Positions 1-8,519 of a stretch of 64,000 nt of DNA are shown here, piece by piece. Origin of the DNA: Chitinophagaceae bacterium (lineage in GTDB: Bacteria; Bacteroidota; Bacteroidia; Chitinophagales; Chitinophagaceae); assembly GCA_947371755.1 (NCBI GenBank), contig CANBQT010000006.1:1-64000 (forward strand). Direction: 5' to 3'. Each line of letters opens with the position of its first letter. Position 1 is the first letter of the stretch. Both the position numbers and the translations under genes were made by a program. Under the pieces are notes generated by a model. That model did no database searches. It saw only the letters and a list, made by a program, of their open reading frames with translations, and had not been told where the DNA came from.

Positions 1-3000
1 GCACCAGTCGCACCAGTTATACCGGTAGCACCTGTGGCTCCAGTATTGCCATCTATTCCACTAACTCCGGTAGCTCCTGTAACTCCTGATAATCCAGTAG
101 CTCCAGTATCACCCGTAGCTCCATTTTGTCCGTTTGATCCTGTGGCACCTGTGGCTCCGGTAGCGCCTGTTGCACTTGCTGTTCCATCTTTACCTGCAGC
201 ACCAGTGGCACCTGTGGCACCTGTATCTCCTGTTGCACCTGTTACTCCATCTAAACCTGTAGTACCTGTTGCGCCAGTGGCACCTGTATTACTTGCAACT
301 CCATCCTTACCCGCAGCTCCCGTGGCACCTGTGGCTCCTGTATCTCCTGTTGCACCAGTTGCTCCTAAATCTCCAGTGACGCCCGTAGCACCAGTGGATC
401 CTGTAGCGCCTGTAACTCCATCAACTCCATTTGATCCAGTAGCACCTATTGTTCCATTTAAACCATTTATTCCTGTAGCTCCTGTGGCACCCGTGTCTCC
501 CGTAGCGCCGGTGGCTCCGGTGGCACTTGCTGTTCCATCTTTACCTGCCGCACCAGTTGCTCCTGTAGCACCTGTTACTCCATCTAAACCTGTAGTACCT
601 GTTGCGCCAGTGGCGCCGGTATTACTTGCAACTCCATCCTTACCCGCAGCACCTGTGGCACCTGTGGCTCCAATATCTCCTGCAGCACCAGTTGCTCCAG
701 TTGCTCCTATATCTCCAGTGACACCCGTAGCACCAGTTGCTCCTGTAGCGCCTGTAACTCCATCAACTCCATTTGATCCAGTAGCTCCTATTGTTCCATT
801 TAAACCATTTATTCCTGTAGCTCCTGTGGCACCAGTGTCTCCCGTAGCGCCGGTAGCGCCTGTTGCACTTGCTGTTCCATCTTTACCTGCAGCACCAGTT
901 GCACCTGTAGCACCAGTTACTCCATCTAAACCAGTAGCACCCGTTGCGCCAGTGGCACCTGTATTACTTGCTACCCCATCCTTACCCGCAGCTCCCGTGG
1001 CACCTGTGGCTCCTGTAGCTCCTGTGGCACCGGTAACGCCATCCAATCCTGTGGCTCCAGTAGCGCCTGTTGCACTTGCTGTTCCATCTTTACCTGCAGC
1101 ACCTGTTGCACCTGTGGCACCTGTTACTCCATCTAAACCAGTAGCACCTGTTGCGCCTGTGGCGCCAGTATTACTTGCAACTCCATCCTTACCCGCAGCT
1201 CCCGTGGCACCTGTGGCTCCTATATCTCCTGTTGCACCAGTTGCTCCTAAATCTCCAGTGGCGCCCGTAGGGCCAGTTGCTCCTGTAGCGCCTGTAACTC
1301 CATTTGATCCAGTAGCACCTATTGTTCCATTTAAACCATTTATTCCTGTAGCTCCTGTAGCACCAGTGTCTCCAGTTGCGCCTGTGGCTCCGGTGGCACT
1401 TGCTGTTCCATCTTTACCTGCCGCACCTGTAGCACCTGTAGCACCTGTTACTCCATCTAAACCAGTAGCACCAGTCGCGCCTGTGGCGCCGGTATTACTT
1501 GCGATTCCATCCTTACCCGCAGCACCTGTGGCTCCTGTAGCACCAGTTGATCCTGTTGCGCCTATATCTCCAGTGGCGCCCGTAGCACCAGTTGCTCCTA
1601 TAGCGCCAGTAACTCCATCAACTCCATTTAATCCAGTAGCACCTATTGCTCCATTTAAACCATTTATTCCTGTAGCTCCTGTGGCACCCGTGTCTCCAGT
1701 TGCGCCGGTGGCTCCTGTGGCACTTGCAGTTCCATCTTTACCTGCCGCACCAGTTGCTCCTGTAGCACCAGTAGCGCCTGTATTACCATCTATTCCACTA
1801 ACTCCAGTTGCGCCCGTAACTCCTGATATTCCAGTAGCGCCGGTGGCACCGGTAGTTCCATTTTGTCCGTTTGATCCCGTAACTCCAGTTGCTCCGGTAA
1901 CTCCATTTAATCCAATAGCACCGGTGGCGCCTGTGAATCCAGTTGCTCCTGTAGCACCAGTAACTCCATTTGCTCCAGTAACACCTATTGTTCCATTTAA
2001 ACCATTTATTCCTGTAGCTCCTGTTGTTCCAGTTGCCCCATTAGCTCCAACTGATCCAGTAGCACCTGTTGCTCCTGTAGCGCCAGTAACTCCATCAACT
2101 CCATTTGATCCAGTAGCTCCGGTTGCACCTGTGGCACCAGTTACACCATTCAATCCGTTTGCACCAGTAACTCCATCAATTCCATTTGCTCCATTAGCAC
2201 CAGTTGCTCCAATGGCACCTGCCAATCCTTGTAAACCTTGAATACCTTGAATCCCTTGATCCCCAGTTGCACCTGTTGCTCCTTGCGGACCAGGTGTTAA
2301 CGCAACTTTAGAAATAGCATCAGCCAATTCCTGTTTTGTTGCATAGGGCAATAACATCGCCGCAGTATCTGAAATATTAACTTTAGATGCCAACAGCGAA
2401 GTAAGAGTACTATTAATTGTAAAAGTGGCAATGGTAGCTGTTCTTGATGCTAACTGATAAGGGGTTACATAACCCGTAATACTATCCGCCACATTTACTT
2501 TTCCAGCTAGTAGCGCTTTGTACACATTAGGATCGAAAGTATTTCCAATTCTTGCATATCCCGATAACATTTTAGCTGTATCAGAAATATTCAATTTGTT
2601 ATCTAAACCAGGTACATTATTCGCATATAACGCATAGGGAACCGTACCAAACTGAGTAGTTCCTAAATCAATCCAAACACGGTTATTATTGGTTACACCA
2701 CTCGTGCTATTGTTTAAGGCAATTTGTATGTTTAAAAAATATGGCCCATTAGCCCAATCCACTGTTTGCAGATCATTCGCAGTTCCACTAATCCTTTTAC
2801 CCTGACCAATCAATACTGCAAAAACACCCGTTGGATCTGTAGTTACTGTAAATTCTTCCACCAACATTTTACTACCTGTTGGGGAATTTTTGATGATAGT
2901 TGTTTGAACAAATATGGGCGTACTCTTAATGGGATTGGCGAAATGGTCTCTTGCTAGCGCCTGAAAGTTGATACCATTCCTGGAAAGCTGCGCATTTGAG

Positions 3001-3068
3001 ATGCTGCTGCCTCCAAAAATTGCCACTATCATGAAGCAACAGATGAAAAAATATTTACCAAATCTCAT
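1..3068 (-). CDS. Collagen-like Gly-X-Y repeat secreted protein (C-terminus beyond window)
   Basis: The reading frame opens at ATG 3068 and stays open to base 1, giving 1022 codons without a stop. Residues 1-26 look like a signal peptide (hydrophobic [14 protein letters not shown], then SNAQ). Residues 27-259 are a non-collagenous head beginning with a [10 protein letters not shown] segment, common at the start of Bacteroidota surface proteins, and containing spaced NISDTA/NVADS repeats. From residue 260 (base 2291) on, almost everything is Gly-X-Y, mostly Gly-Ala-Thr with GKD, GSN, GVD and GLN triplets. Recurrent GTASAT and GVASNT units put Ser where Gly is expected. A longer-range repeat of roughly 320-350 bases is visible. 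The likely role is a surface or extracellular fibre; function is inferred only from composition. The end, and any sorting domain, lie outside the window. Confidence 0.85.
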   Translation of the reverse strand, partial: MRFGKYFFICCFMIVAIFGGSSISNAQLSRNGINFQALARDHFANPIKSTPIFVQTTIIKNSPTGSKMLVEEFTVTTDPTGVFAVLIGQGKRISGTANDLQTVDWANGPYFLNIQIALNNSTSGVTNNNRVWIDLGTTQFGTVPYALYANNVPGLDNKLNISDTAKMLSGYARIGNTFDPNVYKALLAGKVNVADSITGYVTPYQLASRTATIATFTINSTLTSLLASKVNISDTAAMLLPYATKQELADAISKVALTPGPQGATGATGDQGIQGIQGLQGLAGAIGATGANGANGIDGVTGANGLNGVTGATGATGATGSNGVDGVTGATGATGATGSVGANGATGTTGATGINGLNGTIGVTGANGVTGATGATGFTGATGAIGLNGVTGATGVTGSNGQNGTTGATGATGISGVTGATGVSGIDGNTGATGATGATGAAGKDGTASATGATGATGDTGATGATGINGLNGAIGATGLNGVDGVTGAIGATGATGATGDIGATGSTGATGATGAAGKDGIASNTGATGATGATGLDGVTGATGATGAAGKDGTASATGATGATGDTGATGATGINGLNGTIGATGSNGVTGATGATGPTGATGDLGATGATGDIGATGATGAAGKDGVASNTGATGATGATGLDGVTGATGATGAAGKDGTASATGATGATGLDGVTGATGATGATGATGAAGKDGVASNTGATGATGATGLDGVTGATGATGAAGKDGTASATGATGATGDTGATGATGINGLNGTIGATGSNGVDGVTGATGATGATGVTGDIGATGATGAAGDIGATGATGAAGKDGVASNTGATGATGTTGLDGVTGATGATGAAGKDGTASATGATGATGDTGATGATGINGLNGTIGATGSNGVDGVTGATGSTGATGVTGDLGATGATGDTGATGATGAAGKDGVASNTGATGATGTTGLDGVTGATGDTGATGATGAAGKDGTASATGATGATGATGSNGQNGATGDTGATGLSGVTGATGVSGIDGNTGATGATGITGATG

Positions 3069-3401
3069 TTTATCCAGTTAGGGTATGGAATATTAGTGGT
3101 CTTTTATAACGAATATTTCAGCACAATTATTATAAATTCCTAGCTTAAACGAGACTATATAATACAGTCTCGTCCTAACATAAAAATTTAATATATAAAG
3201 TTGTGGTACTTTCAAGAACGTTGGAATACCAACTATGTTGTATTTTTTGGAGACATATATAACAATTTAGTCAAATAATAAGACTGTTTTACTAAATTGA
3301 TTAGCAAATTGAGTAGTTGGAAGCGGATGGGGGTTGTTTTCAGTACGAAATTAGGAATTCACTGTTAGTAAAAAATACGTAAAACTTGGATTTTAATGTG
3401 G
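3069..3401. other. Intergenic region upstream of the collagen-like gene
   Basis: This 333-base AT-rich gap lies between the start of the collagen-like gene and the stop of the hydroxyacyl-CoA dehydrogenase gene, both on the minus strand. I see no ORF or RNA gene in it. Its one clear structure is the 8-bp inverted repeat at 3149-3173, listed separately. It should carry the collagen-gene promoter, but I could not assign a convincing TAnnTTTG box. Confidence 0.6.
3149..3173. promoter_or_regulatory. Perfect 8-bp inverted repeat upstream of the collagen-like gene
   Basis: ACGAGACT (3149-3156) and AGTCTCGT (3166-3173) are perfect reverse complements separated by 9 bases. The pair sits 81-105 bases before the collagen-like start codon. 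No T tract follows on either strand, so a protein-binding site or a 5' UTR hairpin is more likely than a terminator. The function is inferred. Confidence 0.4.
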
Positions 3402-4268
3402 TCAATTATTTTCTTCTTTGTAGTAATTATAGAAGCCCTCCCCTGTTTTTCTTCCAAGTTCTTGTTTTTCAATCTTCTGTTCCTGCAGGATAGAAGGTAA
3501 TAAACGTTTGGGTTTATCTAAATCTTCCCAAATGATCTTGCTTACCCCATAATTGATGTCGATCCCTATCAAATCCATTAACTTAAAAGCACCCATTTTA
3601 AAACCTGTTCCCTCTAAAACCTGATCAATGGTGGCTGCGTCTAATTTGCTTTGCGCCATCATGTACAGAGACTCTAAATAATAATGCCTTGCCACACGGT
3701 TCACAATAAATCCTGGTGAATCCTTGCATACCACAGCAGTTTTACCCATTCGAATAGCAAGTTCCTGCAGCATTTTAATGACAGCCTCACTGGTTTCATT
3801 TCCCCTCACGATCTCCACCAGTTTCATATGTGTAGCCGGATTAAAAAAATGCATCCCCGCAAATCGAAAGGGATCTTCCATCTTTGATGCCATGGCATTG
3901 ATAGAAATGGATGATGTATTACTTACGAAGATTGTTTTGATCGGATTGATCTCAGCTAACTGATGAAACAGATCCAACTTCACAGATGCTTTTTCAATAA
4001 TTGCTTCAATCACCAGATCTACCACACAATGATTGATATTGCTGCTGTAAATAATCAATTTCTCAAATTGTAACAGATCTTCTTGTGAAATTTTTCCTTT
4101 CGCCAGTAACCCTTTCCAATTTTCGTGCATCGCATCCTTACTCTTTTGCAACATATTTTCCTGCACATCAAATAAAATTGTCGGAAACCCCGATTGCACC
4201 GATAATTGCGCAATACCTGTACCCATCGTACCTGCACCACATACACCAATTGTTTTAATTTGCTGCAT
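3402..4268 (-). CDS. hbd: 3-hydroxybutyryl-CoA / 3-hydroxyacyl-CoA dehydrogenase
   Basis: This 288-residue protein has the normal length for single-domain 3-hydroxyacyl-CoA dehydrogenases, which oxidise (S)-3-hydroxyacyl-CoA with NAD(P) in fatty-acid or butyrate metabolism in the cytosol. The Rossmann motif GAGTMGTGIA is at residues 11-20. The family signature HFFNPATHMKLVEIV carries the catalytic His140-Glu152 pair with the usual 12-residue spacing. KDSPGFIVNRV introduces the C-terminal dimerisation domain. It stands alone and is divergent from the MerR gene, with about 100 bases between the starts. Whether it prefers short or longer chains, or works in phenylacetate degradation, cannot be told from sequence. 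Confidence 0.93.
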   Translation of the reverse strand: MQQIKTIGVCGAGTMGTGIAQLSVQSGFPTILFDVQENMLQKSKDAMHENWKGLLAKGKISQEDLLQFEKLIIYSSNINHCVVDLVIEAIIEKASVKLDLFHQLAEINPIKTIFVSNTSSISINAMASKMEDPFRFAGMHFFNPATHMKLVEIVRGNETSEAVIKMLQELAIRMGKTAVVCKDSPGFIVNRVARHYYLESLYMMAQSKLDAATIDQVLEGTGFKMGAFKLMDLIGIDINYGVSKIIWEDLDKPKRLLPSILQEQKIEKQELGRKTGEGFYNYYKEENN

Positions 4269-4371
4269 CCCGTAAAGTTAGTGTTTCATGCTGTATCCCC
4301 ATATATCGCCATCTTTTCCACCAAATACAAAGCTTGTAAAATCCATCGGCTTCTTGCACTAATTTTAGGTT

Positions 4372-5007
4372 ATGGCAGGACCATTGCAACAATTAGACTT
4401 ATTCGGTTTCCCAGTAGAACCTACTACTCCTAAAGTAAAAAAGGAGAAGCAGGTGAAAGCGCCAAAGGCAGAGCCTCTTCCAATGGCAGAGCCAATCACT
4501 GTTTCTGAACCTGCTGTTGTATACGAAGACAAAGCCATTGCTATCCGTATCAAAAAGAAAAAAGAAAGTTCTAAAACTTCTACCATTGTAGAAACCAAAA
4601 AGCCTAGCAAGAGAGGTAGAAAGTCTTTCCGTGATATGGATACAGAAGTTGATCTGATCGATGTGCCAGATGATGAAACACTCCAAAAAAAATTATATTA
4701 TAGCATCAGTGAAGTTGCCGGATGGTTTAAAGTAAACACTTCTTTATTACGCTATTGGGAGAATGAATTTGATGTGTTACAACCCAGAAAAACAAGAAAA
4801 GGCGACCGCCTGTTTCGTGTAGAAGATATCAAGAATCTTCAACTAATTTATTTTCTTCTTCGTCAAAGAAAATTTTCTATAGAAGGCGCCAAGAATTATT
4901 TAAAAAATAATAAAGCACAAGCTGACATGCAATCACAGCTTGTTCAATCTTTAACAAAATTCAAATCATTTTTGTTAGAGTTGAAATCCAATCTTGCTGT
5001 TTCCTAG
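4372..5007 (+). CDS. MerR-family DNA-binding transcriptional regulator
   Basis: This is a 211-residue protein. Residues 1-105 are a low-complexity Lys/Glu/Pro-rich extension with no recognisable domain. Residues 109-178 are a MerR-type winged helix (YYSISEVAGWFKV, then LLRYWENEF and GDRLFRVEDI). After it comes only a short helical tail, with no metal-binding cysteines and no effector domain, so it is not a classic metal or drug sensor. Similar stand-alone MerR-HTH proteins are common in Bacteroidota; their targets are unknown to me. The thioredoxin-like lipoprotein gene starts 20 bases after its stop, so the two are probably co-transcribed. Confidence 0.85.
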   Translation: MAGPLQQLDLFGFPVEPTTPKVKKEKQVKAPKAEPLPMAEPITVSEPAVVYEDKAIAIRIKKKKESSKTSTIVETKKPSKRGRKSFRDMDTEVDLIDVPDDETLQKKLYYSISEVAGWFKVNTSLLRYWENEFDVLQPRKTRKGDRLFRVEDIKNLQLIYFLLRQRKFSIEGAKNYLKNNKAQADMQSQLVQSLTKFKSFLLELKSNLAVS

Positions 5008-5027
5008 ATTTTAAATACTTCGTTTTT

Positions 5028-5552
5028 ATGCGCGTATTAATCATTGTCTTTGTTGCATTTACCCTTATTACTTCATGCGCTAGTTCTAAATTATCTACCG
5101 GAAAAGATTACATCTCAGTACCTGATGATCACGCAAAAATATTGAGTGGAAAAATCAACCGTTCAATCTTAGAATCTGATACTGCATTTGCCTGGTTCAA
5201 AGACAATATGCAGTGGGGCGAAGCTGATTCCTCAGCCATTGCTGCTATTCAAAAAAATGCATCGAAATTCTCTTTAGTAGTAGTGATCGGAACATGGTGC
5301 CACGATAGTAATAATTTATTGCCTAAACTATATCGCTTACTAGATAAATCAGGATACCCTTCCTCTAAAGTATTATTGATTGCAGTGGATAGAAATAAAA
5401 AGGCATACAAAAATCTGCAAGAGAAATATAGCATCACGAATACCCCGACATTCATAGTGTTTCAAAACGGTAAAGAAGTGGGACGTGTTACCGAATATGG
5501 CAAGACAGGCTTTATGGAAAAAGAACTGGGAGAAATTATTGCTGGGTTATAA
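5028..5552 (+). CDS. Thioredoxin-fold lipoprotein with a CXXS site
   Basis: This is a 174-residue protein. Residues 1-17 form a lipoprotein signal (LITSC, lipid-bearing Cys17), so it should be anchored facing the periplasm. The body is thioredoxin-like: a VVVIGTWCHDS active-site strand and helix, then the cis-Pro loop TNTPTFIVFQNGKEVG. The active site is C-H-D-S, not CXXC, so the resolving cysteine is missing. CXXS thioredoxins are better suited to binding or isomerising thiols than to full disulfide reduction; that role here is inference. It follows the MerR gene by 20 bases, and its last 17 bases overlap the 3' end of the converging mscS-like gene. Confidence 0.8.
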   Translation: MRVLIIVFVAFTLITSCASSKLSTGKDYISVPDDHAKILSGKINRSILESDTAFAWFKDNMQWGEADSSAIAAIQKNASKFSLVVVIGTWCHDSNNLLPKLYRLLDKSGYPSSKVLLIAVDRNKKAYKNLQEKYSITNTPTFIVFQNGKEVGRVTEYGKTGFMEKELGEIIAGL

Positions 5553-6636
5553 CTACATCCAAATTCGAAGCTGCTAATTCAATTTTTGAGTCCTCTAATT
5601 TTTTAATGACCGATAAATTAATCGTTTCTCGTAACAGATTAAATTCCTCAATACTCATTTGCATCCCTGCAAAAAATTCAATGGAAACCAGATGCGCATT
5701 CTTACCTGTGTCGGATAAAAAAACAGCATAATTTTCTACTGCCTTTTGCACACTTAACATTTGCCTAATAGATTCAGTAAATAAAGCTAATTCAGTACTT
5801 GTAGCTCTTACACTTAACTCTAATCGAACCTCTGCTTTTCTTTGTGTGCGCAAACTAATATTATCAATGATAGTATCTACCATCTGCTTATTAGGCACTG
5901 AGATATATGTTTTTTCAAGTGTTCGAATTCTCGTACTCCTCAATCCTATTTTTTCTACGTAACCAGAAAATGTATTTCCTTTTACTAAATCGCCAGTCAC
6001 AAATGGCTTATCAAAAAAAATAATAAAGGAAGCAATCAAATTCTCCATACTTTCTCTTGTTGCCAATGCAATCGCAGCACCCACAATACTTAAACTTGTA
6101 AGGAGATTACTAATGTCTTTATTAAATGCAAATCGAAAGATCAATAGAATTCCTACAATCACTAATATCACTTTGAAAAAATCCTTAAAGAAAACGATTA
6201 ACTGATTGTCTGATTGGTCAGTAGTAAGATTTGCTTTCTCTTCCAATATGATCGCAATAAATTCGATTACTCGAATGCATAACCAAATGAACACTATGAT
6301 CAATGTGGCATTGCCTGCAGAATCTAATAACTGCCTGAAGGTTAGATGATAAATATTAAAATCAAGAACCCTAGGGAAATTCAATTTATCTACTGCAATC
6401 AAAGACACTAATAACACCAAGAAAACATCCAGTGGTTGCACCACTAATTCCATGAATGATTTCCTACGAATCATATCACTTTTTTTGCCTACAATTCGAT
6501 AAAGCAATGTGGCAAAATATTTCGACACCAATCGCTTACAAAACAAAGCAAGCAATATGGATGCCATTACCCCTAAATAACTTCCAATACTATTTTCTAA
6601 AAATTCTTGTAGTAAAATCTTTTCCATGAAACTCAA
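5536..6636 (-). CDS. MscS-family mechanosensitive ion channel
   Basis: This is a 366-residue inner-membrane protein. Hydrophobic segments lie near residues 18-38, 65-85, 107-132 and 153-172. They are followed by the MscS pore helix and beta domain (LLTSLSIVGAAIALATRESMENL, split here as residues 179-190 and 191-200), with FVTGDLVKG and VPNKQMVDTIIDN at 212-260. Channels of this family open under membrane tension to release osmolytes. The start codon overlaps the lpxH stop (ATGA), so this is the last gene of the rsfS-ftsH-LUD-GGCT-lpxH-mscS operon. Its 3' end overlaps the converging lipoprotein gene by 17 bases. Confidence 0.9.
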   Translation of the reverse strand: MSFMEKILLQEFLENSIGSYLGVMASILLALFCKRLVSKYFATLLYRIVGKKSDMIRRKSFMELVVQPLDVFLVLLVSLIAVDKLNFPRVLDFNIYHLTFRQLLDSAGNATLIIVFIWLCIRVIEFIAIILEEKANLTTDQSDNQLIVFFKDFFKVILVIVGILLIFRFAFNKDISNLLTSLSIVGAAIALATRESMENLIASFIIFFDKPFVTGDLVKGNTFSGYVEKIGLRSTRIRTLEKTYISVPNKQMVDTIIDNISLRTQRKAEVRLELSVRATSTELALFTESIRQMLSVQKAVENYAVFLSDTGKNAHLVSIEFFAGMQMSIEEFNLLRETINLSVIKKLEDSKIELAASNLDVVITQQ

Positions 6637-7409
6637 TTAGTGCTCTGTGAATTGGCTACCCAATTTTTCAATTCCATTTCGGTCCCATCAAAACTTGCAT
6701 ACGTAAAATTGCGGATCCAGTCGCCCAGATTGATATACCTACTCTGATCATTCAACACATAATCAATTGGGTAATGTCTATGCCCAAAAATAAAATAATC
6801 AACAGGTGTTTTTTGTAAATAATCTTTTGAAAAAACAATCAGCCATTCTTTATCGGCTCCTAAAAATAATTCATCAGAATTCCCCGTTTTTTCTCTACTC
6901 TTTCTACTGAAATAATTAGCTAATCCAATGCCCCAATTGGGATGCAACATGCCAAATAACCGCTGACAAATAGGGTTTCGAAATATTTTTTTGATAAACT
7001 TAAATCCATGATCTCCAGGGCCCAACCCATCTCCGTGACCAATAAAAAATTGCTTCCCACACCATTCAAAAATCCTGGGCTCGAAATAAACTGGAATATT
7101 TAATTCCTGTTGAAAATAATCCTTCATCCACATATCGTGATTACCCACAAATACGTGTATTAAAATCCCCGCATCAGATAGTTCCGCCAACTTACCAAAA
7201 AGTCTGGTATAACCTTTGGGCACTACCGTTTTATATTCAAACCAAAAATCAAAAATGTCGCCAACGATAAAAATTTCTGCTGCGTCTTTTTTAATTGAAT
7301 CTAAAAACGCCACCACTTTTCTCTCGCGCACCAAACTACTATCCCGATCTGGCGCACCCAAATGAAAATCAGAAAGGAAATATATTTTTTTACCCGCTTC
7401 GAGTTCCAT
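6633..7409 (-). CDS. lpxH: UDP-2,3-diacylglucosamine diphosphatase (lipid A synthesis)
   Basis: This 258-residue calcineurin-like metallophosphatase carries the full metal-binding set: DFH (Asp14, His16), GDIFD (Asp51, Asp54), GNHD (90-92), GHGDG (His125) and GHRH near the C-terminus. LpxH hydrolyses UDP-2,3-diacylglucosamine to lipid X and UMP, a peripheral-membrane step of lipid A synthesis. The family is close to other phosphoesterases, but the GDIFDFWFEY segment and overall length fit LpxH. It starts 1 base after the GGCT stop and overlaps the mscS start by 4 bases, so translation is probably coupled. Confidence 0.88.
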   Translation of the reverse strand: MELEAGKKIYFLSDFHLGAPDRDSSLVRERKVVAFLDSIKKDAAEIFIVGDIFDFWFEYKTVVPKGYTRLFGKLAELSDAGILIHVFVGNHDMWMKDYFQQELNIPVYFEPRIFEWCGKQFFIGHGDGLGPGDHGFKFIKKIFRNPICQRLFGMLHPNWGIGLANYFSRKSREKTGNSDELFLGADKEWLIVFSKDYLQKTPVDYFIFGHRHYPIDYVLNDQSRYINLGDWIRNFTYASFDGTEMELKNWVANSQSTN

Positions 7410-7410
7410 A

Positions 7411-7860
7411 CTACCCTTTATTTTTCTGTTGACGTAGGTATTCTAACATATCACCAGAAGGAATGATCGGTTGATCTTTAATAGGTTCATTGAACCAATA
7501 AATCCATGCGACTTCATTTTCATTTGGTGTGATAACAGTTGCCAACTCTCTTCTATAAGGAATAGCCCCTTCCTCAGGTTCCGAATGAATTCCTTCGTAT
7601 GCATCCAATTGTTCAATGGCCCAGTTGAATTCTTCTTCCCTTTTTATCCGATATAATTCTCCTATCAAATAGGCTTCGTCATCTGTTGGTAAAGCGGCTG
7701 GAAATTCGCCCATATCGTATAAATATCCCTTCACCTTTGCATCAGATACCAGATCGAAATAGCGACTGATATATTCAAATGCAGGTGCATGAAAGCCACT
7801 TCTCAGCGATCCATAAACAAATATTTGGAATACAGGCTGTTGCATACTATAAAGATACAA
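7411..7860 (-). CDS. Gamma-glutamylcyclotransferase-like (AIG2/GGCT fold) protein
   Basis: This is a 149-residue cytosolic protein. It begins with the fold's nucleotide-like loop FVYGSLRSG (residues 14-22), continues with KGYLYDMGEFPAA, and has LDAYEGI and YRRELATV in the second half, as in the GGCT/YtfP family. Members cyclise gamma-glutamyl amines or peptides; the actual substrate is unknown. Met6 (7845) is an alternative start. It sits between the LUD gene (8 bases) and lpxH (1 base) in the ftsH operon. Confidence 0.82.
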   Translation of the reverse strand: MYLYSMQQPVFQIFVYGSLRSGFHAPAFEYISRYFDLVSDAKVKGYLYDMGEFPAALPTDDEAYLIGELYRIKREEEFNWAIEQLDAYEGIHSEPEEGAIPYRRELATVITPNENEVAWIYWFNEPIKDQPIIPSGDMLEYLRQQKNKG

Positions 7861-7868
7861 GCTATCTT

Positions 7869-8504
7869 TTATTGCCTGTCAATCAAAAAACAAAAAACTT
7901 CTTTGGGGCCATGCACACCTACCACTAAGGTCTTCTCAATATCAGCAGTTCTGCTTGGACCTGATGCCAGTGTAATTAAAGAAGGAAGGTTGAGTCGATA
8001 TTTATCTATCAGCTGATTAAATCCATCCGCAATATCATACACCAATTGATCAGTATAAGCCACACAGATGTGTACTGGTGCATACACACTCACAGTTCTG
8101 CCACTTGCTTGTGCACTACTTAATAAAAGACTTCCGGTGCGTGCTATCAATTGCTCGCAATAGGTAATGCTGGCTTCACAATCTGAAAGCTCTGTGCCAG
8201 TAATGTTTTGAAAACCTTTCTCGAATAATTTGGCTTTCAAATCATCTTCCACACAATAGATCTTAGACCATTTTCTTTGTGTTGCTAACAAATTCAATTG
8301 CACCGCTAACTCTGCTTCATTGGCACAAAAAGAGAATCGTCCTTGTAATTTTGTAAAATTTTCTGCAAACTCAATTTCCAGATCCTGAGAGGTAGGCTGT
8401 AATGGGAAACTACTGTTTTCAATGGCAGGAAAGGGAACAGGCACTGGTTTTTTCAGTGCCTGCTTGATCCTGGTTAATATTTTATCTCTAGAACTGTTTG
8501 CCAT
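7869..8504 (-). CDS. LUD-domain protein, LutC/YkgG type
   Basis: This 211-residue protein resembles LutC (YkgG). The N-terminus SSRDKILTRIKQAL is typical. The core contains SITYCEQLIARTGSLLLSS and LITLASGPSRTADIEKTLVVGVHGP, the most conserved LUD block. In Firmicutes, LutABC oxidises L-lactate, but no LutA or LutB gene is here. The gene follows ftsH by 15 bases. An isolated LutC homologue beside ftsH recurs in Bacteroidota from general knowledge, so a role other than lactate use is likely; its function is unknown. Confidence 0.85.
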   Translation of the reverse strand: MANSSRDKILTRIKQALKKPVPVPFPAIENSSFPLQPTSQDLEIEFAENFTKLQGRFSFCANEAELAVQLNLLATQRKWSKIYCVEDDLKAKLFEKGFQNITGTELSDCEASITYCEQLIARTGSLLLSSAQASGRTVSVYAPVHICVAYTDQLVYDIADGFNQLIDKYRLNLPSLITLASGPSRTADIEKTLVVGVHGPKEVFCFLIDRQ

Positions 8505-8519
8505 GTTCTACTGATTGTT

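Noticed and set aside
34..2241. Long plus-strand open frame rich in Ala-Pro-Val
   Set aside because: It is the mirror of the collagen-like gene: Gly-Ala-Thr codons read backwards give Ala-Pro-Val. The minus-strand frame has a start, signal peptide and non-repeat head domain; the plus frame has none.
1..2291. Possible CRISPR array or simple satellite repeat
   Set aside because: The repeats are in-frame Gly-X-Y codons without spacer/repeat alternation of fixed length, and no cas genes are near.
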